Shown here: positions 42,340 to 52,042 of the stretch, in pieces | How the letters are laid out: each line of letters starts with the position of its first letter | Numbering within the stretch: the first letter of the stretch is position 1 | NCBI GenBank assembly: GCA_040752275.1 | Contig: JBFMFH010000121.1 | Location: 1 to 64,000, forward strand | Direction: 5' to 3' | DNA: 64,000 bases | From: JBFMFH01 sp040752275 | GTDB lineage: Bacteria; Acidobacteriota; Vicinamibacteria; Vicinamibacterales; JAKQTR01 | Made by a program: the position numbers and the translations under genes | Notes under the pieces: model-generated | What the model saw: the letters and a program-made list of their open reading frames with translations, nothing else | Told to the model about the DNA's origin: nothing | Database searches by the model: none

Positions 42340-44970
42340 GTGGGTCTGACGACGCTCGTGCGCAAGCTGTTCGGCCGCGATCAGTGGCGGCCGCTCATCG
42401 CCCAGCGCGATACGAAGGCCGCGCTGCGCCTCTCGTACCTCGCATTCAAGGACCTCATCACCTCGAACGACGAGCTGCTCGAAATCGTGGCCGACATCGA
42501 GCAGAAGCTGGAGACGGGCTCCCCCTTCGGGATGACCTACGTCCGGTTCCGGGCCGTCGCCTGCGCGACCCACACCTACCGGATGATTCTCTGCCTGGAC
42601 AAGCTGTCCGCCCGGCGGTACCAAGAACTGCATTTCGTCTTTGCGGGCATCCAGAAGGCCATCGAGCCCCTGCTCTCCGGCACCCGTCCCGCCCACGCCA
42701 CGTGTCCGCTCGTCCTTCGTCTGTCGGACATCGACGCCACCAGTGCAGACGACGCCGGCGGCAAGGCGGCGAACGTGGCCGAGGTGCGCAACCGGGCGAG
42801 GCTGCCGGTCCCCGACGGGTTCGTCGTGTCGACGACGGCCTTCGCCGCCTTCCTGGCTCACGAACAGCTCGGCGAGGACATTCGCGCGAAGCACGACGGC
42901 CTGGCGCCCGACGACCAGCAGTCCCTCCACGACGTGAGCGAAGAGCTGCAGGCGCTCATTTCGGCGCACCGCGTGCCCGGCCGCCTCGTGCAGTCCATCC
43001 TGGGCGCCTACGACGATCTCGCCGCCCGTTGTGGCACCAACCCGCGCGTGTCGGTGCGATCGAGCGCCGTGGGAGAGGACGGCGAGTTCTCCTTCGCAGG
43101 GCAGTACACCAGCGTATTGAACGTGGGGCGCGACGGCCTCGTCGATGCCTACCGCCGGGTGGTGGCCAGCCTCTATACGCCGCGCGCCATCTTCTACCGG
43201 GCGATACACGGCATCCCGGACGAACAGGCGGCCATGGCCGTGCTGTGCATGGTACAGATCGACTCGGTCGCCAGCGGCGTGGCCTGTTCGGTCGACCCGG
43301 GCCGGCCGGACGCAGGCACGCTGCTCATCACGGGGGCCTGGGGCCTCGGCATCACGACCGTCGGGGGGTCGGTCAGCCCCGACGTGTGGGAGGTGGCGCG
43401 CGCGGCGGGTACGCCCGTTCTTCGCGCCCGCCTCGGCGTCAAGGACACGCGCGCCGACGCCAGTCCGGAGGGGGGCGTCGGCTTTCTCGAACTGCCGGAG
43501 TCCGTCACGTCGACCTACTGTCTCACCGACACCCAGGTGCGCGACCTGGCGGCCATCGTCCTCGCGGCCGAGGCCCACTACGGCAAGCCACAGGAGGTGG
43601 AATGGGCCCTGGACCGGGCCGGCCGCTTCGTCCTGCTGCAATCGCGGCCGCTGCACGTCCGCGCCGTCCCGGCAGCCGTGACCGATCTCGACGGCCACGC
43701 GGACGGGCATGCCCTGATTCTTACGGGGGCGTCGGCCTCGGCGGGGTGCGCGTCGGGGCCCGTCTACCACATGTCCGAGTCGGACGACACGTCGCGGTTC
43801 CCCGACAGGGCAGTGCTCGTGGCCCGGCACTCGTCGCCCAAGTACGTCAAGGTGATGGCGCGCGCGGCGGCCATCATCACGGACATCGGGGCCACCACCG
43901 GCCACATGGCCTCGCTAGCCCGGGAGTTCGGGGTGCCCGCCGTGCTCGACACGCGGTCCGCGACGACGACGCTCGAGCCGGGACAGGTCGTCACGGTCGA
44001 TGCCAACCGGGGGGCGGTCTACGAGGGACGGGTCGACTGCCTGTTGTCGGGCTCGGCGGCAGCACCGGCCCGGACGATGACAGGTACACCGACCTATGCG
44101 ATCCTCCGCCAGGTGGCGGATCGCATCGCGCCCTTGACGCTGACCGATCCGAAGAGCGTGAGCTTCCGGCCCGATCAGTGTCGTACCTTCCACGACATCG
44201 CCCGCTTCGCCCATGAGAAGGCCTTCGGCGAGATGTTCAGGATGAGCGATCGCGTGGCCGACGTGTCGCATCGAGCCGTCAGGCTGGCGGAGCGGCTGCC
44301 CTTCGAGCTCCATCTGATCGACATCGGCGGCGGCATTGCCCAGAGTTCCCCAGGCGAGCCCGCGGTCAGGGCGGCGGCGATCGTGTCGGAGCCGATGGCG
44401 GCTCTGCTGCGGGGCATGATGAACCCGCAGCTGCGCTGGTGGGAGCCGCGGGGCATCTCGCTCTCCGGCTTCTTCGCGGTGGCGACCGAGGCGATGATGA
44501 ACCCGGCCCACGATGCGGACCAGCGCCGATTGGGCGACAAGAGCTACGCGATCGTCGCCGAGTCGTACTGCAACTTCAGCTCGCGCATCGGCTACCATTT
44601 CGCCGCCGTGGATGCGTACTGTACCGATTCGCTCTCCAGGAACTACGTGAGCTTCCGTTTCAAGGGCGGCGCCGCCGATGACGCCCGGCGTGCGCGGCGT
44701 TGCGCCCTCATCGGGGAGGTCCTCAAGAAGCTCGACTTCCAGACCGACCGCCGGGGCGATCTGGTGAACGCCCGCCTCCGCAAGTACCCGCGCGAGGCGC
44801 TTCTGGAACGCCTCGATCTGGTCGGCCGGCTCATCGTCGCCACCAGACAGCTCGACATGCGGATGGGACGCGGCACTCCGGTTGATTGGTTCGTCCAGGC
44901 GTTCTTCGCCGGCAACTACCTCTTCGACCCGGAGCAGGGCCGGGCCGCGGCCGGAGGGTCTCCGCCGTGA
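42340..44970 (+). CDS. PEP/pyruvate-dikinase-like protein 1 with novel C-terminal domain
   Basis: An 876-residue cytoplasmic protein. An N-terminal helical region (about 1-130) contains TSNDELLEIVADIEQ. The PPDK_N-type ATP-binding domain has DAGGKAANVAEV, VPDGFVVSTTAF, VRSSAVGEDGEFSFAGQY (from about 239) and PQEVEWALDRAGRFVLLQSR. The phospho-His swivel domain carries H522 in TTGHMASLAREFGVPAV. The PEP/pyruvate barrel is absent. Instead a roughly 280-residue domain carries CRTFHDIARFAHEKA (C614, H618, D619, R622, H625, E626), LIDIGGG and IGYHFAAVDAY. The GTG at 42340 has GGGAG eight bases upstream. It should make a phospho-His intermediate from ATP; the acceptor is unknown. Confidence 0.85.
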   Translation: MGLTTLVRKLFGRDQWRPLIAQRDTKAALRLSYLAFKDLITSNDELLEIVADIEQKLETGSPFGMTYVRFRAVACATHTYRMILCLDKLSARRYQELHFVFAGIQKAIEPLLSGTRPAHATCPLVLRLSDIDATSADDAGGKAANVAEVRNRARLPVPDGFVVSTTAFAAFLAHEQLGEDIRAKHDGLAPDDQQSLHDVSEELQALISAHRVPGRLVQSILGAYDDLAARCGTNPRVSVRSSAVGEDGEFSFAGQYTSVLNVGRDGLVDAYRRVVASLYTPRAIFYRAIHGIPDEQAAMAVLCMVQIDSVASGVACSVDPGRPDAGTLLITGAWGLGITTVGGSVSPDVWEVARAAGTPVLRARLGVKDTRADASPEGGVGFLELPESVTSTYCLTDTQVRDLAAIVLAAEAHYGKPQEVEWALDRAGRFVLLQSRPLHVRAVPAAVTDLDGHADGHALILTGASASAGCASGPVYHMSESDDTSRFPDRAVLVARHSSPKYVKVMARAAAIITDIGATTGHMASLAREFGVPAVLDTRSATTTLEPGQVVTVDANRGAVYEGRVDCLLSGSAAAPARTMTGTPTYAILRQVADRIAPLTLTDPKSVSFRPDQCRTFHDIARFAHEKAFGEMFRMSDRVADVSHRAVRLAERLPFELHLIDIGGGIAQSSPGEPAVRAAAIVSEPMAALLRGMMNPQLRWWEPRGISLSGFFAVATEAMMNPAHDADQRRLGDKSYAIVAESYCNFSSRIGYHFAAVDAYCTDSLSRNYVSFRFKGGAADDARRARRCALIGEVLKKLDFQTDRRGDLVNARLRKYPREALLERLDLVGRLIVATRQLDMRMGRGTPVDWFVQAFFAGNYLFDPEQGRAAAGGSPP

Positions 44971-47534
44971 GGATCGAGACGCTGGCCGACCGGCTGCGAT
45001 CGCTGCGCCGCGCACCCCGGGTGCGGGCGGGCGTCCGGGAGAAGTACGCCGCCCTGAGCAGGCTCACCGCAGCCAACAACGCGGCGCTGGAGCTCGTCGC
45101 GGATCTCCAGCGCTCGGCCACCGGCGAGTTCGTCTTCGATGCCAACTACCTGCGTACGGCGTCGGATCGGGCCCTGGCTTACGGGCGCGAGGTCGTCGAG
45201 GCGCTCGATATTCTGTCGGACGGACGTGAGCGCAGGCTCGGCGCGCTTCTCGAGCGCCTGTCCGCCGAGATCGGAAACGTGCTGCGTGACGACCGAAGCA
45301 TCCCGGAGGGTCCCTACGTCCTCGACTTCAGCCGGATGAAGGGGGTCCCGGCGGACCTGCTCGGGGCCAAGGTGCGGCGCCTCGCGGAAATCCGCCTCGA
45401 CGTGGGCGTGCCGGTGCCCGACGGCTTCGCCGTCACGAGCGCGGCCTGTCACGCGCTGCTGGTTCAGTCCGGATTGTGGGCGTCGATCCAGGCCACCATC
45501 CGCAGCCTCACGCTAATCGACAAGGCACGCCTGGCCCGCGCCAGCGGCGACATCCGAGCCCGCATCCTCGACACGCCGTGGCCTCGGGCCGTGGCGGCCG
45601 CCGTCCTCGAGGCATACGATGGGCTCGTCGCGCGGGCCGGACGCGAGTCGCCGCTGGTGTCGGTGCGGTCGAGCGCCGCCGACGAGGACGGCGAGTTCAG
45701 CTTCGCGGGCCAGTACGTCTCGGTCCTGAACGTCGACCGGAGCCGCCTCTTGCAGGCGTGCAGTGAGGTCGTTGCCAGTCAGTTCGGACCGCGCGCGGTC
45801 GTCTACTACAAGTCCCGGGGCCTCGAGAGCGCCCACCACCCCATGGCGATCGGCATCGTGCTGATGATCGACGCCCTCGCGAGCGGCGTGCTCTACACCC
45901 GGTCTCCCGAGCGGCCAGGCGAGCAGACGATGCTCATCACCGGCACGTGGGGTCTCGGCCCGTCCACGGCTGACGGTACCGTAAGCCCCGACGTCATCCG
46001 TGTGTCGGCGAGACCCGGGCACGATATCGTCAGCTCGACCATCGCCCTCAAGCCTCGCATGCTGCTCACCCGCGAGGGCGGAGGCGTCATCGAGGTCGAC
46101 GTGCCGGGCTGGATGCGCGAGCAGCCGTGCCTGACCCGGGCGCAGGTCGGGATGCTCGCGGCGTACGGATCGCGCCTCGAACGTCACTACGGCGGTCCTC
46201 AGGACGTCGAGTGGGCGGTCGACCGGGCTGAGCGGGTCCTGGTGCTGCAGTCACGCCCGCTGCGCACCGAGGAGCCACGTGCCTCGGCTCCGCTCCACGA
46301 ACTGCGCAAGGGCCTGCCTCTGTTGCTCTCCGGCGGCATCATCGCGTCGACGGGCGTTGCTGCCGGGCCCGTTTCCGTGGTGGACGACACCGGGCCCTTC
46401 GACGTGCCGGCGGGAGCCGTGGTCGTGTCGCGGGCTGCGGTGCCGGCTCTCGCCGAAGTCGCGGATCGCGCGTCGGCCTTCGTGACCGAGGTCGGGTCGG
46501 TCGCCTGCCACCTGGCCACCGTGGCGCGCGAGTTCCGCATCCCGACCATCGTCAACGCGGATGGCGCCAGGGCCGCGCTCAGGCCCGGTCAGGTCGTGAC
46601 GGTCGACGCCGAGATGGGCCACGTCTACGAGGGGCGCATCGACGCGCTCCTGGCACTGACCGGAGCCAGGCAGCCCGATCGCGCGATGCTGCAGAGTCCG
46701 CTGTTCCGCAGGCTGGGATCGGTCCTGTCTCTCCTGGCGCCCCTGCACCTGACCGATCCGAGGAGCCGGGACTTCAAGGCGTCCGGCTGCCAGACGCTGC
46801 ACGACCTGCTGCGCTACGCGCACGAACGGGCCGTGCAGGAGATGTTCGTCGCGGGAGGCGAAGTGGCCGAGCTCGGCGCGTCCGTGAAGCTGGCCAGCGA
46901 TCTGCCGCTCGACTTCTTCCTGGTGGACTTGGGCGGCGGCCTGGCGGGTGCGGGAGACGAGGACACCGTGACGCCGGAGGCGTTCCGCTGCCGACCGCTC
47001 CGGGCGATCTGGGCGGGGCTCGTCGCTGCGCCGTGGGCCGGTGGACCGGCTGTGGGCTTGGCGAGCCTGGGCTCTCTCCTCGTCACCGGCCTCTCGCGCC
47101 GCGAGCCGGCCGGCGGGCCTGAGGCCAACTACGTGCTCGTCACGGATAGCTACGTGAACATCAGCTTCCGGTTCGGGTTCCACTTCGCCCGAATCGACGC
47201 GTCGCTGTCGCAGGACTTCCGGACGAACTACGCCAGCGTGGTGTTTCACGGAGGAGCCGCCGGCGCAGGCGGCCGCGAGCGGCGGCTGGACTTCATCGCC
47301 GGCGTGCTCGCCTCACGTCCGTGGACCGTCAGCCGCCGCGGCGACGCGCTGTTCGGTCGGGCGGACAACCTGCCGGACGCGGAGCTGTCGAAGGAACTCG
47401 AGACGCTCGGCCGTCTGCTGGTCGTGACGCGGCAGCTCGACACCAGACTCGCCGACGACGAGGCGACGGCGCGTGCCGTGGCAGCGTTCGGCGCGGGCGA
47501 TGACAGCCTGGGCCTCGACGTCACGGACGCGTGA
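44967..47534 (+). CDS. PEP/pyruvate-dikinase-like protein 2 with novel C-terminal domain
   Basis: Paralog of the preceding gene, 855 residues, same layout. An N-terminal helical signature (AANNAALELVADLQ, about 36-49) precedes the ATP-binding domain with VSVRSSAADEDGEFSFAGQY (from 231) and PQDVEWAVDRAERVLVLQSR. The swivel has H515 in SVACHLATVAREFRIP. The C-terminal domain has CQTLHDLLRYAHERA (C608, H612, D613, R616, H619, E620), LVDLGGG and FGFHFARIDA. The GTG start forms a GTGA overlap with the preceding stop and GGAGG is nine bases upstream, so the two proteins are made together and may form a heteromer. Confidence 0.85.
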   Translation: MRIETLADRLRSLRRAPRVRAGVREKYAALSRLTAANNAALELVADLQRSATGEFVFDANYLRTASDRALAYGREVVEALDILSDGRERRLGALLERLSAEIGNVLRDDRSIPEGPYVLDFSRMKGVPADLLGAKVRRLAEIRLDVGVPVPDGFAVTSAACHALLVQSGLWASIQATIRSLTLIDKARLARASGDIRARILDTPWPRAVAAAVLEAYDGLVARAGRESPLVSVRSSAADEDGEFSFAGQYVSVLNVDRSRLLQACSEVVASQFGPRAVVYYKSRGLESAHHPMAIGIVLMIDALASGVLYTRSPERPGEQTMLITGTWGLGPSTADGTVSPDVIRVSARPGHDIVSSTIALKPRMLLTREGGGVIEVDVPGWMREQPCLTRAQVGMLAAYGSRLERHYGGPQDVEWAVDRAERVLVLQSRPLRTEEPRASAPLHELRKGLPLLLSGGIIASTGVAAGPVSVVDDTGPFDVPAGAVVVSRAAVPALAEVADRASAFVTEVGSVACHLATVAREFRIPTIVNADGARAALRPGQVVTVDAEMGHVYEGRIDALLALTGARQPDRAMLQSPLFRRLGSVLSLLAPLHLTDPRSRDFKASGCQTLHDLLRYAHERAVQEMFVAGGEVAELGASVKLASDLPLDFFLVDLGGGLAGAGDEDTVTPEAFRCRPLRAIWAGLVAAPWAGGPAVGLASLGSLLVTGLSRREPAGGPEANYVLVTDSYVNISFRFGFHFARIDASLSQDFRTNYASVVFHGGAAGAGGRERRLDFIAGVLASRPWTVSRRGDALFGRADNLPDAELSKELETLGRLLVVTRQLDTRLADDEATARAVAAFGAGDDSLGLDVTDA

Positions 47535-47543
47535 GGAACCGGT

Positions 47544-49373
47544 ATGCGGTGGGATCACAATCGGCGCATCGTTCCCCTGGTCGGCATGGTCGCGGCGGCG
47601 GCGCTGCTCGTGGCGGCCTTCATCCAGGGACTGCTGTCCTTCGGCCAGGTGCGAGGCGTCGTCGCGGAGGAGTTCAACGCCCAGCAACTCGTGCTCGCGC
47701 GGAACCTGTCGATGTTGATCCGCCAGGACCTGAGCTTCCTGGAACGGGAGCTGCTGGTCTTGAGCCAGCTGCCCTGCACCGGGAACGCCGCGCCCGCATG
47801 GGCCAGCCGGATGCGCAACGCGATGACGTCCATCGGAGACGGGAAGGTGATCGACGTCCGCTGCATCGACGCGTCCGGTACCACCGCGCGGATCGTGGCG
47901 GCCTCCGGGGAGGAGCGCATCGAGCAGTCTGACTTCGTGTCGGCCGCGCCGTTCGAGTGGGCCATGCACCCCGGACGGCGTGGCGAGGTACTGGTCGTAC
48001 CCTCGCGACAGCCGGTCGGGCTGGCACAGCACGAACTGACGCTGATCATGGCGACCGGGCAGTACTCGCCTCCCGTGGGGCCCGAGGGCCCGAAGCCCCC
48101 TGCCCCCGCGGGCGTCATCATGTTCGCGGTGGACGCGCCCGCGCTCGCGCGGCGGTTCACGGCCGAGGCGAGGTCCGGGACGACCGGCTACGCATGGGTC
48201 ATCGATGACGAGGGGATCTTCCTGGCGCACCCGATGGCGGATTTCATCGGCAAGAACGCCTTCACCGCCCGGCACGAGCGGGATCCACACCTCGGGTTCG
48301 AGGGCATCAACGTCATCATGCGCGACCACATGCTGCGCGGCGAGGAAGGCGTGGGCGAATACGAGTCCGGGTGGCACCGCCAGGAAGTAGGGCCGGTGCA
48401 GAAGCTGATTGGCTACAGTCCGATCCGGCTCGGGCCGACGAGGTCGGCGTTGAGGTGGTCCGTGGCGGTCGTGGCCCCGACGAGCGAGGTCCAGGGCATG
48501 GTCCGCGCGCTGTTCCTGCGCCAGTTGTTCGTGCAGTCCGCCATCGCGCTCGCCATCCTGGCGGGCAGCGTCTCGCTGCTGCGCCGCGAGCGGTACTGGT
48601 CGCAGCTGCAGAAACAGAAGGAACGGCAGATCAACTTGAACTCGCGTCTCGCGGCCCTGGGCACGCTGGCGGCCGGCGTCGCCCACGAAGTCAACAACCC
48701 GATTGCCATTATCCTCGGGTTCACGGACCTCCTGCGCGAGCAGACGCCGAAGGACTCACCTTCGTCGGAGCCGCTCGAGATCATCGAACGGCAGGCCACG
48801 GCCTGCAAGCGGATCGTCGAGAACCTCGGGCGATTCGCCCGCGGGCCGGCCGGGGGCGGTGAAACCACGGATCTGAATGTCGAACTGCAGCGGGTACTGG
48901 CCATCGTGGGCAATACGCTGCTCACCGAGAAGATCCAGTGCGCGCTCGATCTCGAGGAGTCCGTGCCACTCGTGCGCGGCGACCCGCAGGGCATCCAGCA
49001 GGTTCTGCTGAACCTGATCACCAACGCGCGTGCGGCCATGAAGTCGGGCGGCACGCTGACCCTGCGGACGAGGCGGGAGGGTGGATCCGTGCGAATGGAG
49101 ATCTCGGACACCGGTCATGGGATTCCGTCACCGGTCCTCGAGCGCATCTTCGATCCGTTCTTCACCACCAAGGCGGCGGGCGAAGGTACGGGCCTGGGGC
49201 TGTTCATCAGCCACGGCATCATCCAGGAAGCCGGCGGCACGATGGCCGTCGAGAGCCGGGCAGAAACGGACGTCGGCCGGGCCGAGTCCGGCACGACCGT
49301 CCGGGTGTCGCTGCCGGTAGCGCCGTCCTCGGAGGGCGCCGACTCGGGGCAAGCCGGTCCAGCCGGAAAGTGA
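47544..49373 (+). CDS. histidine kinase HK2 with extracytoplasmic Cache-like sensor
   Basis: A 609-residue sensor kinase. A first helix (VPLVGMVAAAALLVAAFIQG) is followed by a large periplasmic domain (about 35-325) with Cache-like features, including GYAWVIDDEGIFLAHPMADF and VGEYESGWHRQEVGPVQKL, then a second helix (about 330-350). HisKA has H381 in LAAGVAHEVNNPI; HATPase has N-box LLNLITNARAAMK, DTGHGIP, FDPFFTTKAAGEGTGLGL. The sensor probably binds a small ligand. It starts 9 bp after the second dikinase-like gene and is followed 12 bp later by RR2. Confidence 0.92.
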   Translation: MRWDHNRRIVPLVGMVAAAALLVAAFIQGLLSFGQVRGVVAEEFNAQQLVLARNLSMLIRQDLSFLERELLVLSQLPCTGNAAPAWASRMRNAMTSIGDGKVIDVRCIDASGTTARIVAASGEERIEQSDFVSAAPFEWAMHPGRRGEVLVVPSRQPVGLAQHELTLIMATGQYSPPVGPEGPKPPAPAGVIMFAVDAPALARRFTAEARSGTTGYAWVIDDEGIFLAHPMADFIGKNAFTARHERDPHLGFEGINVIMRDHMLRGEEGVGEYESGWHRQEVGPVQKLIGYSPIRLGPTRSALRWSVAVVAPTSEVQGMVRALFLRQLFVQSAIALAILAGSVSLLRRERYWSQLQKQKERQINLNSRLAALGTLAAGVAHEVNNPIAIILGFTDLLREQTPKDSPSSEPLEIIERQATACKRIVENLGRFARGPAGGGETTDLNVELQRVLAIVGNTLLTEKIQCALDLEESVPLVRGDPQGIQQVLLNLITNARAAMKSGGTLTLRTRREGGSVRMEISDTGHGIPSPVLERIFDPFFTTKAAGEGTGLGLFISHGIIQEAGGTMAVESRAETDVGRAESGTTVRVSLPVAPSSEGADSGQAGPAGK

Positions 49374-49385
49374 GGTCACAACACC

Positions 49386-49796
49386 GTGGGCGAGACGATT
49401 CTTGTTCTCGATGACGAACTCGACATGCTGCGGCTGCTGGAGACGATCATCACCAGCCGCACCGGCCACTCGGTCGTCACGACCAACAATCCCCTTGAGC
49501 TGGAGGATCTGATGGCAGCCAGCCCGCCGTCGCTCGTGATCTCCGATCTGAAGATGCTCGGGCGGGACGGCCTGGAAGTGATCGAGACGGCACACCGGAT
49601 CGATCCGACCCTGCCGGTTGTCATCATCACGGCGTACGGCAGCCTCGAATCGGCGGAAGAGGCGATCCGCCAGGGCGCGTACGACTACATCACCAAGCCC
49701 TTCCGAAAGGAACAGGTGCTGATTGCGATCGAGCGGGCGCTCGAATGGCGGCATCTCACGCGGGAGAACCTGCGGCTGAAACAGGGGACCGCGTGA
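49386..49796 (+). CDS. receiver-only response regulator RR2
   Basis: Receiver domain of 136 residues: D9-D10, phospho-acceptor D54 in LVISDLKMLG, Thr in VVIITAYGS and Lys in YITKPFRKEQ, with a short helical tail and no output domain. The start is GTG, with GAGG about ten bases upstream. It is the likely partner of HK2. The receiver resembles NtrC-type receivers but lacks AAA+ and DNA-binding parts. Confidence 0.92.
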   Translation: MGETILVLDDELDMLRLLETIITSRTGHSVVTTNNPLELEDLMAASPPSLVISDLKMLGRDGLEVIETAHRIDPTLPVVIITAYGSLESAEEAIRQGAYDYITKPFRKEQVLIAIERALEWRHLTRENLRLKQGTA

Positions 49797-49964
49797 GGCG
49801 AGGTCCCCGTCCTCAAGACTCGCGGCCCAGCGGAGGACGGCCGCTGCTGCGGGGATGAAGACCCGAGGCTCAACCAACGAGGCACGCGCGAGGAGGCGGG
49901 GTCGTCTGACCCGGAGCCTGTGGTAGGATGCCCTCGATCGGTGGCCCCCGGACGGAGCGGACTC

Positions 49965-50363
49965 ATGGTGAATTCACCGCTACGGGTGCTGGTCATCGAC
50001 GACGAGGCGATCGTCGGCAAGCGCCTGCTACTGGCCCTGACTGACAGCGGGTATGACGTGGAGGTGTTTGTCGATCCGAAGCAGGCGCTGGGCCGACTGG
50101 CAGAACGTTCGTTCGACATCGTCGTGACCGACGTGCGCATGCAGGACGTCGACGGCATTCAGATTCTCGAAGCCGTGGCCGCCCAATCGCCCGCCACCAA
50201 GGTGATCATGATCACGGCCTATGCGACCATCGAGGTTGCCCACGAGGCCATCGCGAAGGGTGTGTTCGACTTCATCCCGAAACCGTTCAAGGTCAGCGAG
50301 TTCTTGGACGTGATGTCGAAGGCGTCGGCAGCCATTCGTGCGGAATCGCCCGCGCCCGTCTGA
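49965..50363 (+). CDS. receiver-only response regulator RR3
   Basis: Third stand-alone receiver, 132 residues, with D12-D13, phospho-acceptor D56 in IVVTDVRMQDVDG, Thr in VIMITAYAT and Lys in FIPKPFKVSEF. The ATG at 49965 has GGAG seven bases upstream; an earlier in-frame codon would add an unconserved tail. It follows a 168-bp gap in which I see no clear promoter, and precedes HK3 by 57 bp. Confidence 0.9.
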   Translation: MVNSPLRVLVIDDEAIVGKRLLLALTDSGYDVEVFVDPKQALGRLAERSFDIVVTDVRMQDVDGIQILEAVAAQSPATKVIMITAYATIEVAHEAIAKGVFDFIPKPFKVSEFLDVMSKASAAIRAESPAPV

Positions 50364-50420
50364 TCATGCGAGTGATGTGCCGGCGTCGCGGCAGCCAGCG
50401 ACCGCCGGCCCCAGGGGGCC

Positions 50421-52034
50421 ATGGCACACAACGTGCGGGCACCGGACGCCTCTACGACGCCGGCCCTGGACGCGCACCCGGTGTCCGGCGCGGCTGAGTT
50501 CGCCGATGCCATCCCGTCGGCTGACGACCGGCTGCAGGAAGCCGCACGGCGCGCCCTCCTCGAGCGTCCGAGTGTCAGCATTCGCGCCAGGATCGCCCTC
50601 GCCTTCTTGCTGCTGCTGGCGTTGAGCGGCGGGAGCGTGCTGGCCTCCTGGTTCTTGCTCTCCCAGGCACAGCGGAAGCTCGATCTGCTCGTCGTCGTGG
50701 ATCGCCTGACCATCGAAGTGCAACAGGCCCGGCGCTTCGAGAAGAACTACCTGCTGTACGGCACGAACCTGGCGGACGCCCTCGAGCACGCGCGCCAGGC
50801 CAGTGAGTTGCTGGCTGCCCACCTGGCGGGTGGCGAACGGGATCCGGCCCTGAGCGAGCGTACGCTGGCCACACTGGCGCGCGACCTCGGCCAGTACGAG
50901 GATCTGCTCACGTCACTGGCTCGTGGAGCCCACGACCCGACAGTATCGACGGCGGCGCAGGACCGCGATGAGTTGGTTGCGCGCGTCCGGGACCGCGGCG
51001 CGCGCACGACCTCCGATGTCCTCCAGATGGCCGCTGACGAACGCCGTTCGGTCCAGGACACACTCAACGTCGCGAAGCGGATTCCCCTCGTGCTGCTTGC
51101 GGTCACCCTTGTGCTGGCCGTGTATGTCGCCAACTTCCTCGGCCGCCAGATTGTCGGACCGCTCACCCGCTTCGTCGACGTCACGCAACGGATTGCCTCC
51201 GGCGACTTCACGCCGCTGATGCCGGCCCGCCGCTATCGCGACGAATTCTCGAATCTGTCGCTCGCCATCAACCGCATGCTGCAGGAACTCGAACACCGCT
51301 ACCAGGTCATGGTCGAGTCCCACAAGCTCCGCGCGGTCGGGACGCTGACGGCCGGTATCGCGCACGAACTGAACAACCCGCTCAACAACATCACGCTCAC
51401 CGCGTCGACGCTGAGGCAGTTCCACTCCAAGCTCGACGAGCCGCAGCGCCTCGAGATGCTGGACGAGCTCGTGGCCGAGGCCGATCGATCCCAGAAGATC
51501 GTCCGCAACCTGCTCGACTTCACACGGCAGACCGAAACGGCGATCGAACCGTTGAACCTGCGCAGCCTGATTCAGGACGTGGTCGGTCTTGCGCAGAACC
51601 AAGTGAAGCTGCATGGGTGCACGCTGGAGCTCCACGTCCCCCCTGACCTGCCGGCCATCCACGGGGATCGCAACCTGCTTCGCCAGGTGTTCCTGAACCT
51701 GCTGCTCAACGCGCTGGATGCCATCGACAAGGGCGGCCGGATCCAGGTCACGGCCGACGCCGGTCGCGAGCCTGGCTTTGTCGTCACCGATGTGGCCGAC
51801 AACGGCACAGGGATCCCGCCGCACATGATCGGAGCGATCTTCGATCCGTTCTTCACCACGAAGGCGACCGGCAAGGGAACCGGCCTTGGCCTGTCGATGT
51901 CCAGGGGTATCGTGCGGCAGCACGGTGGCGACATCCGGGTCCGAAGCAGGCCCGGGGCAGGCTCGACCTTCAGCGTCCTGCTGCCGTCCACGCAAGTGGA
52001 GGCACAGATCCCAGCTGGCGCTCGCGTCCCGTAG
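50421..52034 (+). CDS. histidine kinase HK3 with periplasmic helical sensor and HAMP
   Basis: A 537-residue kinase. After a low-complexity N-terminal tail there is a helix (IALAFLLLLALSGGSVLASW), a periplasmic helical-bundle sensor (about 75-215; RFEKNYLLYGTNLADALEHA is typical of four-helix sensors), a second helix and a HAMP domain. HisKA has H315 in AGIAHELNNPLNN; HATPase has VFLNLLLNALDAID, DNGTGIPP and FDPFFTTKATGKGTGLGLS. It ends 8 bp from the convergent tauE3 stop, with no terminator hairpin visible between them. Confidence 0.92.
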   Translation: MAHNVRAPDASTTPALDAHPVSGAAEFADAIPSADDRLQEAARRALLERPSVSIRARIALAFLLLLALSGGSVLASWFLLSQAQRKLDLLVVVDRLTIEVQQARRFEKNYLLYGTNLADALEHARQASELLAAHLAGGERDPALSERTLATLARDLGQYEDLLTSLARGAHDPTVSTAAQDRDELVARVRDRGARTTSDVLQMAADERRSVQDTLNVAKRIPLVLLAVTLVLAVYVANFLGRQIVGPLTRFVDVTQRIASGDFTPLMPARRYRDEFSNLSLAINRMLQELEHRYQVMVESHKLRAVGTLTAGIAHELNNPLNNITLTASTLRQFHSKLDEPQRLEMLDELVAEADRSQKIVRNLLDFTRQTETAIEPLNLRSLIQDVVGLAQNQVKLHGCTLELHVPPDLPAIHGDRNLLRQVFLNLLLNALDAIDKGGRIQVTADAGREPGFVVTDVADNGTGIPPHMIGAIFDPFFTTKATGKGTGLGLSMSRGIVRQHGGDIRVRSRPGAGSTFSVLLPSTQVEAQIPAGARVP

Positions 52035-52042
52035 CGGGTGGG

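Noticed and set aside
42340..44970. Calling the large right-hand proteins phosphoenolpyruvate synthase (PpsA) or PPDK
   Set aside because: The ATP-binding and swivel-His domains match, but the PEP/pyruvate barrel is missing and replaced by a different domain, so the substrate is not pyruvate by default.
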